In this document: piece by piece, positions 1 through 8,248 of the stretch
Layout of the letters: each line of letters opens with the position of its first letter
Numbering within the stretch: the first letter of the stretch is position 1
From: Fusibacter sp. 3D3
GTDB lineage: Bacteria > Bacillota > Clostridia > Peptostreptococcales > Acidaminobacteraceae
Direction: 5' to 3'
Assembly (NCBI RefSeq): GCF_001748365.1
Contig: NZ_BDHH01000008.1
Span: 1 to 64,000 of the forward strand
Length of the DNA stretch: 64,000 bases
The notes under the pieces: model-generated
What the model saw: the letters and a program-made list of their open reading frames with translations, nothing else
Told to the model about the DNA's origin: nothing
Databases searched by the model: none
Program-made: the position numbers and the translations under genes

Positions 1-1146
1 ACAACTCAGGGCATTTGCATCGATGGGAAAATTCACTCTGGAAATATGAGTGATAAAACTTATAATGTAGATAATCTGGAACGTGCCGTTGAACTTAAAT
101 CTCTTTTTAAAAGAGATGAAAATCCTTTTTTCTATATCGCAGATAGTGCTGCATTTACAAAAGATTTTTTGCAAAAGGCTCGCACCCTTGAGATGGACGT
201 CATTACACGTATGCCAGATAATATTTTAGAGTGTAAACACGCCATTGAAAAAGCGCTTGATCAACTCGAAGAATTAACAGTTTTCGAGATACCTTCTTCA
301 ACCACGCCATCAATCTATCGAATCCTCTCAGATCAGTGTGTATATCAGGATATACCACTTAATATGGCGGTCTGTTATTCTCAAAAACTTGAAAAAACTA
401 AGAGTGAAACAATTAAAAAACGTGTTTTAAAAGAACGTGAAGACCTTGAAAAACAACTGAAGTTATTATCAAAACGACCATTTGCATGTCTTGATGATGC
501 GTTAATCGAAATGGATGCTTTTAATAAACGAACGCTTAAGAAAAACAAATATCACACAATTTCTCTTGAGTCTAGCGAAGAAACCATTAAGAGAGCTGGC
601 CGCCCTAGTAAAAATCCAGAATTAAACACAACAAGAAATGTATACAAAATTCTTTATGAAATAAAACAAGAAACAGCTGTGATTGAACGTGCTATAAAAG
701 AAGAATGTATCTTTGTAGTCGTTTCAACCAATCTAGACTTTAGCGGATATGATATTTTGCGCGAGTACAAAACACAAGGTGCTGTTGAACGCAAATTTCA
801 GTTTCTGAAGTCCCCACAGTTTGTAAATTCATTATATGTTGATTCACCAAGACGCGTTGAATCTTTGGGGTACTTAATGCTCATTCTAATGCTTGTTTTA
901 AGTGTTGGCGAATACGTTGTTAGAAGAGAAATGAACAAAGAATCTGCTACCATTATTGGTCCTGGAAACAAGAAGATGACAAGACCCTCTTTGATTGCTA
1001 TTTTTCGTATTTTCTATTCAGTAGAATCGGTAGCGATCAATATAAATGGCAAGCTACACCGAGGATTAACTCAACCCTTGATGCCCAATGTCAAATCTGT
1101 AATGAATTATTTAGGAATACCCGAAGAAATTTTCATCCGTGGCTAA
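1..1146 (+). CDS. IS1634-type DDE transposase, C-terminal part (cut by window edge)
   Basis: The frame is open from the first base, so the gene starts upstream of the window and this is the C-terminal part of a transposase. It begins with a GKIHSGNMSDKT block, typical of IS1634-group (IS4-related) enzymes, where a strand of the RNase H-like core lies. Near residue 245 (from the first ATG, at 46) the REYKTQGAVERKFQFLK segment resembles the IS4 Y-(2)-R-(3)-E-(6)-K signature, with Gln in place of the Arg. Its Glu would be the third catalytic acid. The hydrophobic LGYLMLILMLVLSVGEY segment that follows is also usual for the group. No frameshift is visible in the part shown. The gene ends about 125 bp before a convergent chemoreceptor gene; the right terminal inverted repeat should lie in that gap but cannot be defined without the left end. 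Confidence 0.85.
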   Translation, partial: TTQGICIDGKIHSGNMSDKTYNVDNLERAVELKSLFKRDENPFFYIADSAAFTKDFLQKARTLEMDVITRMPDNILECKHAIEKALDQLEELTVFEIPSSTTPSIYRILSDQCVYQDIPLNMAVCYSQKLEKTKSETIKKRVLKEREDLEKQLKLLSKRPFACLDDALIEMDAFNKRTLKKNKYHTISLESSEETIKRAGRPSKNPELNTTRNVYKILYEIKQETAVIERAIKEECIFVVVSTNLDFSGYDILREYKTQGAVERKFQFLKSPQFVNSLYVDSPRRVESLGYLMLILMLVLSVGEYVVRREMNKESATIIGPGNKKMTRPSLIAIFRIFYSVESVAININGKLHRGLTQPLMPNVKSVMNYLGIPEEIFIRG

Positions 1147-1272
1147 AAATAAAAACCATAAATTAACTATTGGGGATGTACGACACGTTCAGCGGACTAT
1201 GCGTTGTATCGTGTACTTCCCGTAAACGACATCATAAGGGCGATGATTGCACAATTTTTGCACTCTAACGAT

Positions 1273-3426
1273 CTAAATTTTAAATTCATTAACATAAGAT
1301 TTAAGGGTTTCACTATTCGTCTTGACGGTGTCGATTTCAGTTGTTACACGATCTGAGACAATAACGATATCGTTGATATTTCCAGCCACTTCAGTAACGC
1401 CACGTGCACTTTCACCAACTGTAATGGCAATATTGCTAATCGCTTCAGTGACTTCACTCACAGAGACTTTCATAGATTCCATCGTCATGACGAGGTCGCC
1501 GAACATGGTGTTGAGATCGTTTGCATCTTTATTGTATTGATCACCAAGATTTAAGAGTTGATCGTAATCTTTAAGCACCTTGGATTCAATAAAATTGATG
1601 AGTTGATTTGCATTATTCGCCAGTTCGTTGACGGAAGTGATGACGCCGCCAGTAACCTTTTGAATCTCATTAGCAGATGTTTGACTTGTAAAGGCCAACT
1701 TTCTGATTTCATCTGCGACCACGCTAAACCCTTTACCAGCTTCACCAGCGCGGGCAGCTTCAATGGCAGCGTTAAGCGCTAAAAGATTTGTTTGCTCAGC
1801 AATGCCTAAAATTGAATTGGAGAGCAAGTTGATTTTCTCAACTTCTTTTGATTTTTGAATTGAAACAGATAAAATATTTTTGGATGTCTCATATAGAGAA
1901 ATTGCATCTGATTTTGCTTTTGTTGAGGAAGATTTAACAGCTTCAGAGCGCACTTTGATTTCTCCGGCAAATGACATCCCGTCATGCGCCTTGGTCACAA
2001 CATCAGAAATCATTGAGTCAATGGTCTGAGTGGTGGCATCAATTTCTTCAGTAGAGGCACTTGTCTCTTGCATACTCGCAGAAAGTTGTTCGACACTAGC
2101 GGATATATTTTCAATGTTATCGTTGAGGCGTTTCATTTGACTTGCAACTTCTATGGAGAGCGTTTCAAGCCCATCTGCATTTTGATCAATATCGGTGATC
2201 ATGCCATGGATTTTTTTAGAGAATCCGTTGAAGGCGTGCGCAAGCACTTGGAATTCATCATTTGCTTTTAAGAAAATTTGTTTTGTAAGGTCATTGTTAT
2301 CAGTGGCCCCAATAAGATCAGTCGTCAATTGTTTTAAAGGTTTTGTTATGGAACGGTAGATGAAAACAGAGGATATAAGTGAAACGACGACACCGATTAT
2401 TAAAGCAAGGTTTGCCGTAGTACGTGTGGACGTACTAATTAATTCAACGAGTCCATTTTGATCAGTGACGATTTCGGCACTTGTGATTTTAACCGCATCA
2501 ACAATACGAATTAAGGTGAATTTTTGAAAGGTCAACGTGCTATCCACTGTAAAAAGACGGTTGTTGAAATGCGTATAATTGTTGAGATCTTGTGTTACAG
2601 ATTGAATTGTGGAGGAATCGCCAAGATCATCGAGTTTATTGGCGATAGAAAGCATACTGGTCTGTATTTTTTTAGTATCACCTGTTAATTTCACAAGTGT
2701 ATCCTTATTACCAGTTATGATGTAATCCTTTTCCAATATACGCAACTTATTGATGGACAATTCGATTTCAATGCCGTCAGAAAGTGTTGTGTACAAGCGT
2801 TCAATCTCTAATGGATCGGTGAATCCTGCTTCACTCTTTAAAAGTAAATTGGCTTTGAGTTCTGCTTTTAATTTTCCAATGGCAGAAGTCGCTTTTAGAG
2901 CACTTTTGCTTAATTCTTCTATTGCAGCTTGACGGTCTTTTTTAAGCGTGATGTACTTGTTGAATTCAATTTCATAGTCATTGATAAGTTTTTCAATATT
3001 AGAGATTTTGGTGAGGGTGAGTTCATTTTTCTCATGAGATTGAATCTCTAAAATGAAATCTTTTGCAGCGCTGAGCTCAGTTGCAAGGTGATTTAACTGC
3101 TCATTATCCCCAGTGAGTTCATATTCATTTTGATGATAGAGTACGTTATCTATATTCTTAACGATACTGTGAACCAGTGTATTAGTTTCAACGATATTAT
3201 TCAAATTGATAATACCACTAATCGTGAAAAGCAATGAAGCGACAATAATAACAAATAAAATGGCATAGCTTGTAAGTAATTTAACGCGTACATTTAAAAA
3301 AGATGTTTTTTGGGTATTATTTTGGTCCAATCTTGTTCTTTTTCGAAAAGGCAGTTTAATGCTTTTTCGATTTTTCTTTGGAGATTTTGTTTTTTTTGGA
3401 TTTTTTTCTTTTTTTACAAAGCCCAT
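1273..3426 (-). CDS. methyl-accepting chemotaxis protein
   Basis: Transmembrane chemoreceptor of 717 residues that would sense an extracellular ligand and control CheA. An N-terminal cytoplasmic tail of about 45 residues is very rich in Lys and Arg. The first membrane helix is at about 48-70, followed by a mostly helical extracellular domain to about 335, a second helix at about 337-358, a HAMP domain (SITKPLKQL), and a long signalling coiled coil. The conserved hairpin tip is clear ([20 protein letters not shown], about residue 555). The periplasmic region has helical repeats like a four-helix-bundle or PilJ-like sensor, but the ligand cannot be told. The start is supported by AGGAGGTC six bases before ATG. 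The gene stands alone on the minus strand, with no che genes nearby. Confidence 0.95.
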   Translation of the reverse strand: MGFVKKEKNPKKTKSPKKNRKSIKLPFRKRTRLDQNNTQKTSFLNVRVKLLTSYAILFVIIVASLLFTISGIINLNNIVETNTLVHSIVKNIDNVLYHQNEYELTGDNEQLNHLATELSAAKDFILEIQSHEKNELTLTKISNIEKLINDYEIEFNKYITLKKDRQAAIEELSKSALKATSAIGKLKAELKANLLLKSEAGFTDPLEIERLYTTLSDGIEIELSINKLRILEKDYIITGNKDTLVKLTGDTKKIQTSMLSIANKLDDLGDSSTIQSVTQDLNNYTHFNNRLFTVDSTLTFQKFTLIRIVDAVKITSAEIVTDQNGLVELISTSTRTTANLALIIGVVVSLISSVFIYRSITKPLKQLTTDLIGATDNNDLTKQIFLKANDEFQVLAHAFNGFSKKIHGMITDIDQNADGLETLSIEVASQMKRLNDNIENISASVEQLSASMQETSASTEEIDATTQTIDSMISDVVTKAHDGMSFAGEIKVRSEAVKSSSTKAKSDAISLYETSKNILSVSIQKSKEVEKINLLSNSILGIAEQTNLLALNAAIEAARAGEAGKGFSVVADEIRKLAFTSQTSANEIQKVTGGVITSVNELANNANQLINFIESKVLKDYDQLLNLGDQYNKDANDLNTMFGDLVMTMESMKVSVSEVTEAISNIAITVGESARGVTEVAGNINDIVIVSDRVTTEIDTVKTNSETLKSYVNEFKI

Positions 3427-3694
3427 TTTGACCTCCTACAGTTTATCCTATGGCTGATAGTTGAGTTGATTCTCTTATGTGCCAAGGTATGTATTAAACC
3501 TGCACCTCCTACATTATAAAACAAAACAAACAACAATTAAACATTATATTATATTAATGTTTAAATCAGAGGTGGTTAATGTAAATATTTTAGCATAAAT
3601 TATTGAGAATAGGGTAAATAATATATAAGGAAATCATGTGATTGGAATGTAGGTGACTACAAAAGGTAGCACGTAACAGTATGGAGGTGTTATT

Positions 3695-4114
3695 ATGCTA
3701 GAGATGAAAAAAATTGAAGTGGGTAAAGAATTGGTGATCCAAAGAAGGGTAACAGAGGAAGATACATCACTAAAGTATGGTAGCGGTAAAATCGAGAATC
3801 TTTTTGCAACCCCTAGACTGGTGGCATTGATGATTGAGGCGAGTTCTATGCTCATTGATAAAGCTTTACCAGAAGGTTTTATATCTGTTGGGAAGCATGT
3901 TGAAGTTGATCATTTCAAACCAACAATGCTAGGCGGAATGGTCTCTGTAACTGTAACTGTAGTAGAGGCAGATGAATCAAGGATTGTTTTGAGTATGGAA
4001 GCTTATGACGAGATTGGCAAGATCGGCGAGGGGACGCATGTTCGTTTCGTAGTCAATCAGGAAAAGCTGCAAGAAAAAGCATCCCAAAGAGAGGCAGAGA
4101 TTCATCCATTGTAA
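3695..4114 (+). CDS. hotdog-fold thioesterase, FlK-like
   Basis: Protein of 139 residues with the pattern of the fluoroacetyl-CoA thioesterase (FlK)-like hotdog family. It has an N-terminal strand with a T-x-E-D element, the ENLFATPRLVALMIEAS helix containing the family ATPxLVxLxE signature, and VGKHVEVDHFKPTMLGG where the conserved His sits. Homologues hydrolyse acyl-CoA thioesters, but the substrate of most bacterial members is unknown and fluoroacetyl-CoA is not implied. The start has GGAGGTG about seven bases upstream. It is a single-gene unit, closed by the strong terminator at 4189-4221. Confidence 0.8.
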   Translation: MLEMKKIEVGKELVIQRRVTEEDTSLKYGSGKIENLFATPRLVALMIEASSMLIDKALPEGFISVGKHVEVDHFKPTMLGGMVSVTVTVVEADESRIVLSMEAYDEIGKIGEGTHVRFVVNQEKLQEKASQREAEIHPL

Positions 4115-4188
4115 ATTATATTGAATTTAATGCTTGAGAATATCAGGCGTAATTGCAAAATATCAAAAAATAAGATAATATTATAACG

Positions 4189-4221
4189 AAATGATTTGTG
4201 AACATCACAAATCATTTTTTT
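4189..4221 (+). terminator. intrinsic terminator after thioesterase gene
   Basis: Perfect 10-bp stem ATGATTTGTG / CACAAATCAT around a five-base AACAT loop, followed by seven T. It separates the thioesterase gene from the phosphatase gene. Confidence 0.9.
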
Positions 4222-4293
4222 CGATCCAATAACGGGCGTACAAATGCAAAGAAAGTGGGATTGGGTTAAAATTTGAGCGAAAAGAGGGATTAT

Positions 4294-4947
4294 ATGAATT
4301 ATTTTGAAGACATAGAAGCTATAATCTTCGATTTAGATGGCACACTTGTGGATTCAATGTGGATATGGAAACAGATTGACATTGATTTTTTAGAGAAAAG
4401 GGGTTATTCATTGCCTGAAGATTTACAAAAGAGCATTGAAGGCATGAGTTTTACAGAAACGGCAGCTTACTTTATAAAACGGTTCAATTTAGCCGAAACA
4501 CCTGAGGCCCTAAAATTGGAATGGAATGAGATGGCGAATCATTTTTATGCAAAAGAAATCAAACTTAAAGAAAACGTTCATTTGGTTATAGAATATGCCC
4601 TTAGACACAACATCAAGTTGGGTATTGGGACAAGCAATTCAAAAGAACTCTTGCAAGCGGTGTTAGAGGCCAATGGCATTCGATCAGCCTTCAATAGTAT
4701 AAGAACATCTTGTGAAGTTGCTTCTGGTAAGCCAAGTCCAGATATTTTTCTTAAAGTGGCGGAAGATTTAGGGGTTTCGCCAGAGCGATGCTTGGTTTTT
4801 GAAGATACACATGCCGGTATCCTTGCTGGGAAAAGTGCAGGGATGAAAGTCGTTGCCATTTATGATGCTGTATCTGAACCCTATGCTGAAATCATAAAGG
4901 AAGATGCAGATCATTATATTTTTGATTATACAGAAATTATGGCATAA
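4294..4947 (+). CDS. HAD-superfamily phosphatase / phosphomutase-like
   Basis: About 217 residues with all HAD motifs: DLDGTLVDS near the N-terminus (nucleophile and acid/base Asp), GTSNS (motif II), the lysine in GKPSPDIF (motif III), and FEDTHAGILAGKSAGM (motif IV). The helical cap between motifs I and II gives the beta-phosphoglucomutase/phosphoglycolate phosphatase architecture. Substrate cannot be assigned. An upstream in-frame TTG exists at 4273, but GAGGG five to six bases before the ATG at 4294 makes the latter the better start. The gene ends about 30 bp before the stop of a convergent GGDEF-EAL gene. Confidence 0.85.
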   Translation: MNYFEDIEAIIFDLDGTLVDSMWIWKQIDIDFLEKRGYSLPEDLQKSIEGMSFTETAAYFIKRFNLAETPEALKLEWNEMANHFYAKEIKLKENVHLVIEYALRHNIKLGIGTSNSKELLQAVLEANGIRSAFNSIRTSCEVASGKPSPDIFLKVAEDLGVSPERCLVFEDTHAGILAGKSAGMKVVAIYDAVSEPYAEIIKEDADHYIFDYTEIMA

Positions 4948-4975
4948 AGAGATATCCTTAAATAGGAGGATATCC

Positions 4976-6571
4976 TCATTTGCTGTGAATATGATATATT
5001 TTAATATCTTCTTCCAGAATCATGCTGATAATTCTATCCCGAGTGATTGGATAGCCATAGTAGTGCCCTTGCACATATTTGTAATCAAAATATTTTAAAT
5101 AACTCAAGTGTGTATCACTTTCTATGCCTTTGATGATAACCTCAATATTGAGTTCGTGAATGATATCGATAAGTGCCTTGAGGATGCTGTGGTTGTTGCC
5201 ATGCTCGTGAAAAAAGCTGATGTCAATTTTTAAAAAATCAATGGGCAGTTTTTTTAGATAATTCAGCGATAGGTATTCTTTGCCGAAATCATCTATAATA
5301 ATTCTAAAGCCAAGTGTTCTTAGAGCAATCACTTGAGATAAAATATCATCAAAGTTATTTTCAATCATAGTTTCACTTATTTCTAAACAGATGGTACTTG
5401 GATCTGTTCTTTTTTCATTCAAAATCACTTCAATATCTTGGATTACAATTGCATTAAGGAGTTCTTTGGATGAAAGGTTGAATGAAATATAAGTGGAATC
5501 GTCAGATATATTGACAATATTGTTGAGATCACAAACTTCATTGAATACAAATCTTTGAATGGATGCCATTAGATTAAGTTCTTTTGAAATAGGCAGAAAT
5601 GTACTCGGAGAGATATTGCCTAAGTTACTTTGCCATCTGAGCATGGCTTCAATAAATTGAACTTTGTTTGTCCTTATATTATAAACAGGCTGATAGTGAA
5701 TAGCCAATTCGTCATTGTAGACGGCCTTTTGGAGTTCTTGTTGTAATTGTCCAATGTAATCTGATTTTTTCTTTGTATCTTCATCATAGTATGCAAATTG
5801 ATTTTTTCCAGCATTTTTAGCAGCATACATTGCCATGTCCGCACTTCCAATCAATTCATCATACGCATTTCCATGAAAAGGTGCAATGGCTATCCCCATG
5901 CTAAAAGTCATGTGAAATTCATGATCTCTTATATAAAGCGGTTTCCTAAAACTGATAAACAGTTTGTTCGCAAGGAAGTCAATGGTATCTTGCTCGTAAA
6001 CGCTATCTGCTAATATGATAAATTCATCCCCGCCAAAGCGATAAACTTTACCATACTCTGCGATGCTGTTCATCATTCTTTCGGAGATATGGATAAGCAT
6101 TTCATCTCCAAAAGTATGCCCAAAGTGATCATTAACATGCTTAAAATTGTCAAAGTCTATGAAAAAAAGAGCCCCTTTTATGACGTTCTGAGAAGACTGA
6201 ATCAGCATCTTTTGCACATCTAACTTTAAAGTATGCCTATTAGGGAGATGTGTTAAGCAATCATAAAAAGCATAGTCTTCTATGGTTTTTTGCTTTTTTA
6301 TGAGGCTCTCTTTTTGAGACTCCAATAGATTGCGTTGGTTGATCAGCTCCTCATTTTGAACTTTCAATTCTTCTTCTGAAGCACTTAAGGTCTCATATAA
6401 CGTGTAAAGTTCATCTGATTTTTGGATAAGCGCTTTCTCCACATTTTTACACCGAATGATATAATAGAGCAAATAGACAACAAAAGCGACGATCAGAGTG
6501 AAAAAGAGGATCGCCAGAAGGATCAGATCAAAGTGAATTTCTACAAAATCAAGTGAATTAGAAGTCGACAT
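4976..6571 (-). CDS. membrane-anchored GGDEF-EAL protein with degenerate EAL half
   Basis: Protein of about 531 residues for c-di-GMP metabolism. One membrane helix (FDLILLAILFFTLIVAFVVY) near the N-terminus is followed by a coiled coil (about 50-105), a GGDEF domain with intact RFGGDEF motif, and an EAL domain. No RxxD inhibitory site precedes GGDEF, so a diguanylate cyclase here would lack that feedback. The EAL half is altered: EAM instead of EAL, DDFGKEYLS instead of the usual DDFGTGYSS loop, and IKGIE instead of AEGVE, where a conserved Glu has become Lys. Phosphodiesterase activity is therefore doubtful. The frame extends upstream to 6760, but GGAGGC before the ATG at 6571, and the divergent methyltransferase gene, favour the shorter form. 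Confidence 0.9.
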   Translation of the reverse strand: MSTSNSLDFVEIHFDLILLAILFFTLIVAFVVYLLYYIIRCKNVEKALIQKSDELYTLYETLSASEEELKVQNEELINQRNLLESQKESLIKKQKTIEDYAFYDCLTHLPNRHTLKLDVQKMLIQSSQNVIKGALFFIDFDNFKHVNDHFGHTFGDEMLIHISERMMNSIAEYGKVYRFGGDEFIILADSVYEQDTIDFLANKLFISFRKPLYIRDHEFHMTFSMGIAIAPFHGNAYDELIGSADMAMYAAKNAGKNQFAYYDEDTKKKSDYIGQLQQELQKAVYNDELAIHYQPVYNIRTNKVQFIEAMLRWQSNLGNISPSTFLPISKELNLMASIQRFVFNEVCDLNNIVNISDDSTYISFNLSSKELLNAIVIQDIEVILNEKRTDPSTICLEISETMIENNFDDILSQVIALRTLGFRIIIDDFGKEYLSLNYLKKLPIDFLKIDISFFHEHGNNHSILKALIDIIHELNIEVIIKGIESDTHLSYLKYFDYKYVQGHYYGYPITRDRIISMILEEDIKIYHIHSK

Positions 6572-6707
6572 AAACAAGCCTCCTGTTATATATTTATCAT
6601 TTATACCCATGGGATGGTTTGATAAATCATTTTGATTAAAGCTTGTTATTAAGGTCAAATCTTTGATATAATCAAAGTCGAATTTAAAATTTGAAAGGAT
6701 GTTGATT

Positions 6708-8084
6708 TTGAAAAAAGGCGATGAAATAACGATCAAAATTGAAAAAATGAAGTATCCCAATATTGGAATTGGATTTTATGAGGATAAAAAAATTCATGTG
6801 AAGCATGTTTTAGAAGGTCAGACCATTCGATGCAGGATTAGTAAGAATAGAAGTGAAAAGCGAGAGGCAAGATGCCTTGAGATAATTGAAAGTAGCCCCA
6901 AAGAACAAGATTCATTTTGTGAACATTATGGTCTTTGTGGGGGGTGTTTGTTTCAGACGCTTTCAGCAGAGGGACAACTTCAAACAAAGCATGATATGGT
7001 AAAATTGCTCTTTGATGAAGCAGGCCTTATGATTCCATTTGAGGGTATATTGGCAAGTCCACAGATTTTTGAATACCGCAATAAGATGGAGTTTTCATTT
7101 GGAGATGAGACTAAGGACGGCCCATTAAGATTGGGGATGCATAAGAAAGGCAGATATCACGATGTTGTGAATGTGGATCGGTGCCATCTGATTGATGAAG
7201 ATTATAGGGTTATATTGAGAAGTATTTCAGAATATATGATCGAAAACCAAATGCCTAAATTCAACAAAAACACATTTATTGGTTTTTTAAGGCATTTGGT
7301 CGTTCGTAAAAGTTATAAAACGGGTGAAATACTAATAGGGCTATCGGCATCAACACAAGCTATTGATGATCAGGGCACTCTATTTGATACAGATGCTTTT
7401 GTGAAAATGCTAATAGAGTTACCGCTTAAAGGCAAAATCGTGGGGATTCTCTATGTTAAGAATGATGGCATCAGTGATATGGTACAAGGCGAATATGAGG
7501 TCTTATTTGGCCGGGATTATTTGTATGAGAAGCTATTTGAGCTAACCTTCAAGGTTTCCTTCTATGCTTTCTTTCAAACGAATACAGAAGGCGCAGAACG
7601 GCTATATGAAGCTGCACTGAATTTGATTCCAGATTTAGAGGGCAAAGTTGCTTTTGATTTGTTTAGTGGCACTGGAACCATCGGCCAAATCATGTCAAAG
7701 CGTGCTCAGCAGGTTATCGGTATAGAAATTGTCGAAGATGCAGTTAAATCTGCCAAAGAAAATATGAAATTAAACGAGATTCACAATTGTGAATTCTTAT
7801 GCGGTGATGTCTTTAAAGTATTAAATGAAATATCAATATCGCCAGATGTCATTGTGGTAGATCCCCCTAGGAGTGGTATGGGAGAGAAAGCTTCTGTGAA
7901 GGTAGCCAGTTATGGGGTTGATGAAATACTCTATATCTCATGTAATCCCAAGTCTTTACTCGAGGACATCATCGTTTTAAAAAGACAGGGGTATGGTGCT
8001 GAAAAGATTTTACTTGTGGATATGTTTCCATGGACGGGTGCCGTGGAAAGTATATGCCTATTACGCAAAGTTTCCAATACTTAG
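6708..8084 (+). CDS. RNA (uracil-5-)-methyltransferase, RlmD/RlmCD family
   Basis: SAM-dependent 5-methyluridine methyltransferase of about 458 residues acting on rRNA or tRNA. It shows an N-terminal TRAM domain, an iron-sulfur cluster segment (CEHYGLCGGC), the RNKMEFSF element, the SAM-binding DLFSGTGTIGQ loop, the catalytic cysteine in SCNPKSL, and the C-terminal FPWTGAVESICLL block with the general-base Glu. Firmicute members of this family methylate 23S rRNA U747 and/or U1939, and which one cannot be told here. An ATG lies at 6699, but it touches the GAAAGG ribosome binding site; the TTG at 6708, eight bases from that site, is the likelier start. It is divergent from the GGDEF-EAL gene. 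Confidence 0.9.
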   Translation: MKKGDEITIKIEKMKYPNIGIGFYEDKKIHVKHVLEGQTIRCRISKNRSEKREARCLEIIESSPKEQDSFCEHYGLCGGCLFQTLSAEGQLQTKHDMVKLLFDEAGLMIPFEGILASPQIFEYRNKMEFSFGDETKDGPLRLGMHKKGRYHDVVNVDRCHLIDEDYRVILRSISEYMIENQMPKFNKNTFIGFLRHLVVRKSYKTGEILIGLSASTQAIDDQGTLFDTDAFVKMLIELPLKGKIVGILYVKNDGISDMVQGEYEVLFGRDYLYEKLFELTFKVSFYAFFQTNTEGAERLYEAALNLIPDLEGKVAFDLFSGTGTIGQIMSKRAQQVIGIEIVEDAVKSAKENMKLNEIHNCEFLCGDVFKVLNEISISPDVIVVDPPRSGMGEKASVKVASYGVDEILYISCNPKSLLEDIIVLKRQGYGAEKILLVDMFPWTGAVESICLLRKVSNT

Positions 8085-8180
8085 AGGCACTTAAAATGGA
8101 ATGAAATTGGCGATTTGTCTACATTTTGCCGACGTTTTGCCAACGCAATTTTGATGCGTTTTGACAAAACCGTCTCAAAG

Positions 8181-8231
8181 AGAACCCCCTCTGAAATAGA
8201 TACTTGACAAGTCTATTTCAGAGGGGGTTCT
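8181..8231. terminator. long perfect hairpin between convergent genes
   Basis: A perfect 20-bp stem (8181-8200 with 8212-8231) and an 11-base loop lie between the stops of the methyltransferase and the peptidase genes. There is no clean T-run on either strand, so it may act as a bidirectional terminator or as a 3'-end stabilising hairpin. Confidence 0.6.
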
Positions 8232-8248
8232 TAGCCGTTAAAATGTTG

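Noticed and set aside
3539-3562. AT-only palindrome in the gap between chemoreceptor and thioesterase genes
   Set aside because: AACATTA/TAATGTT in pure AT DNA is expected by chance and shows no T-run or link to a gene end.
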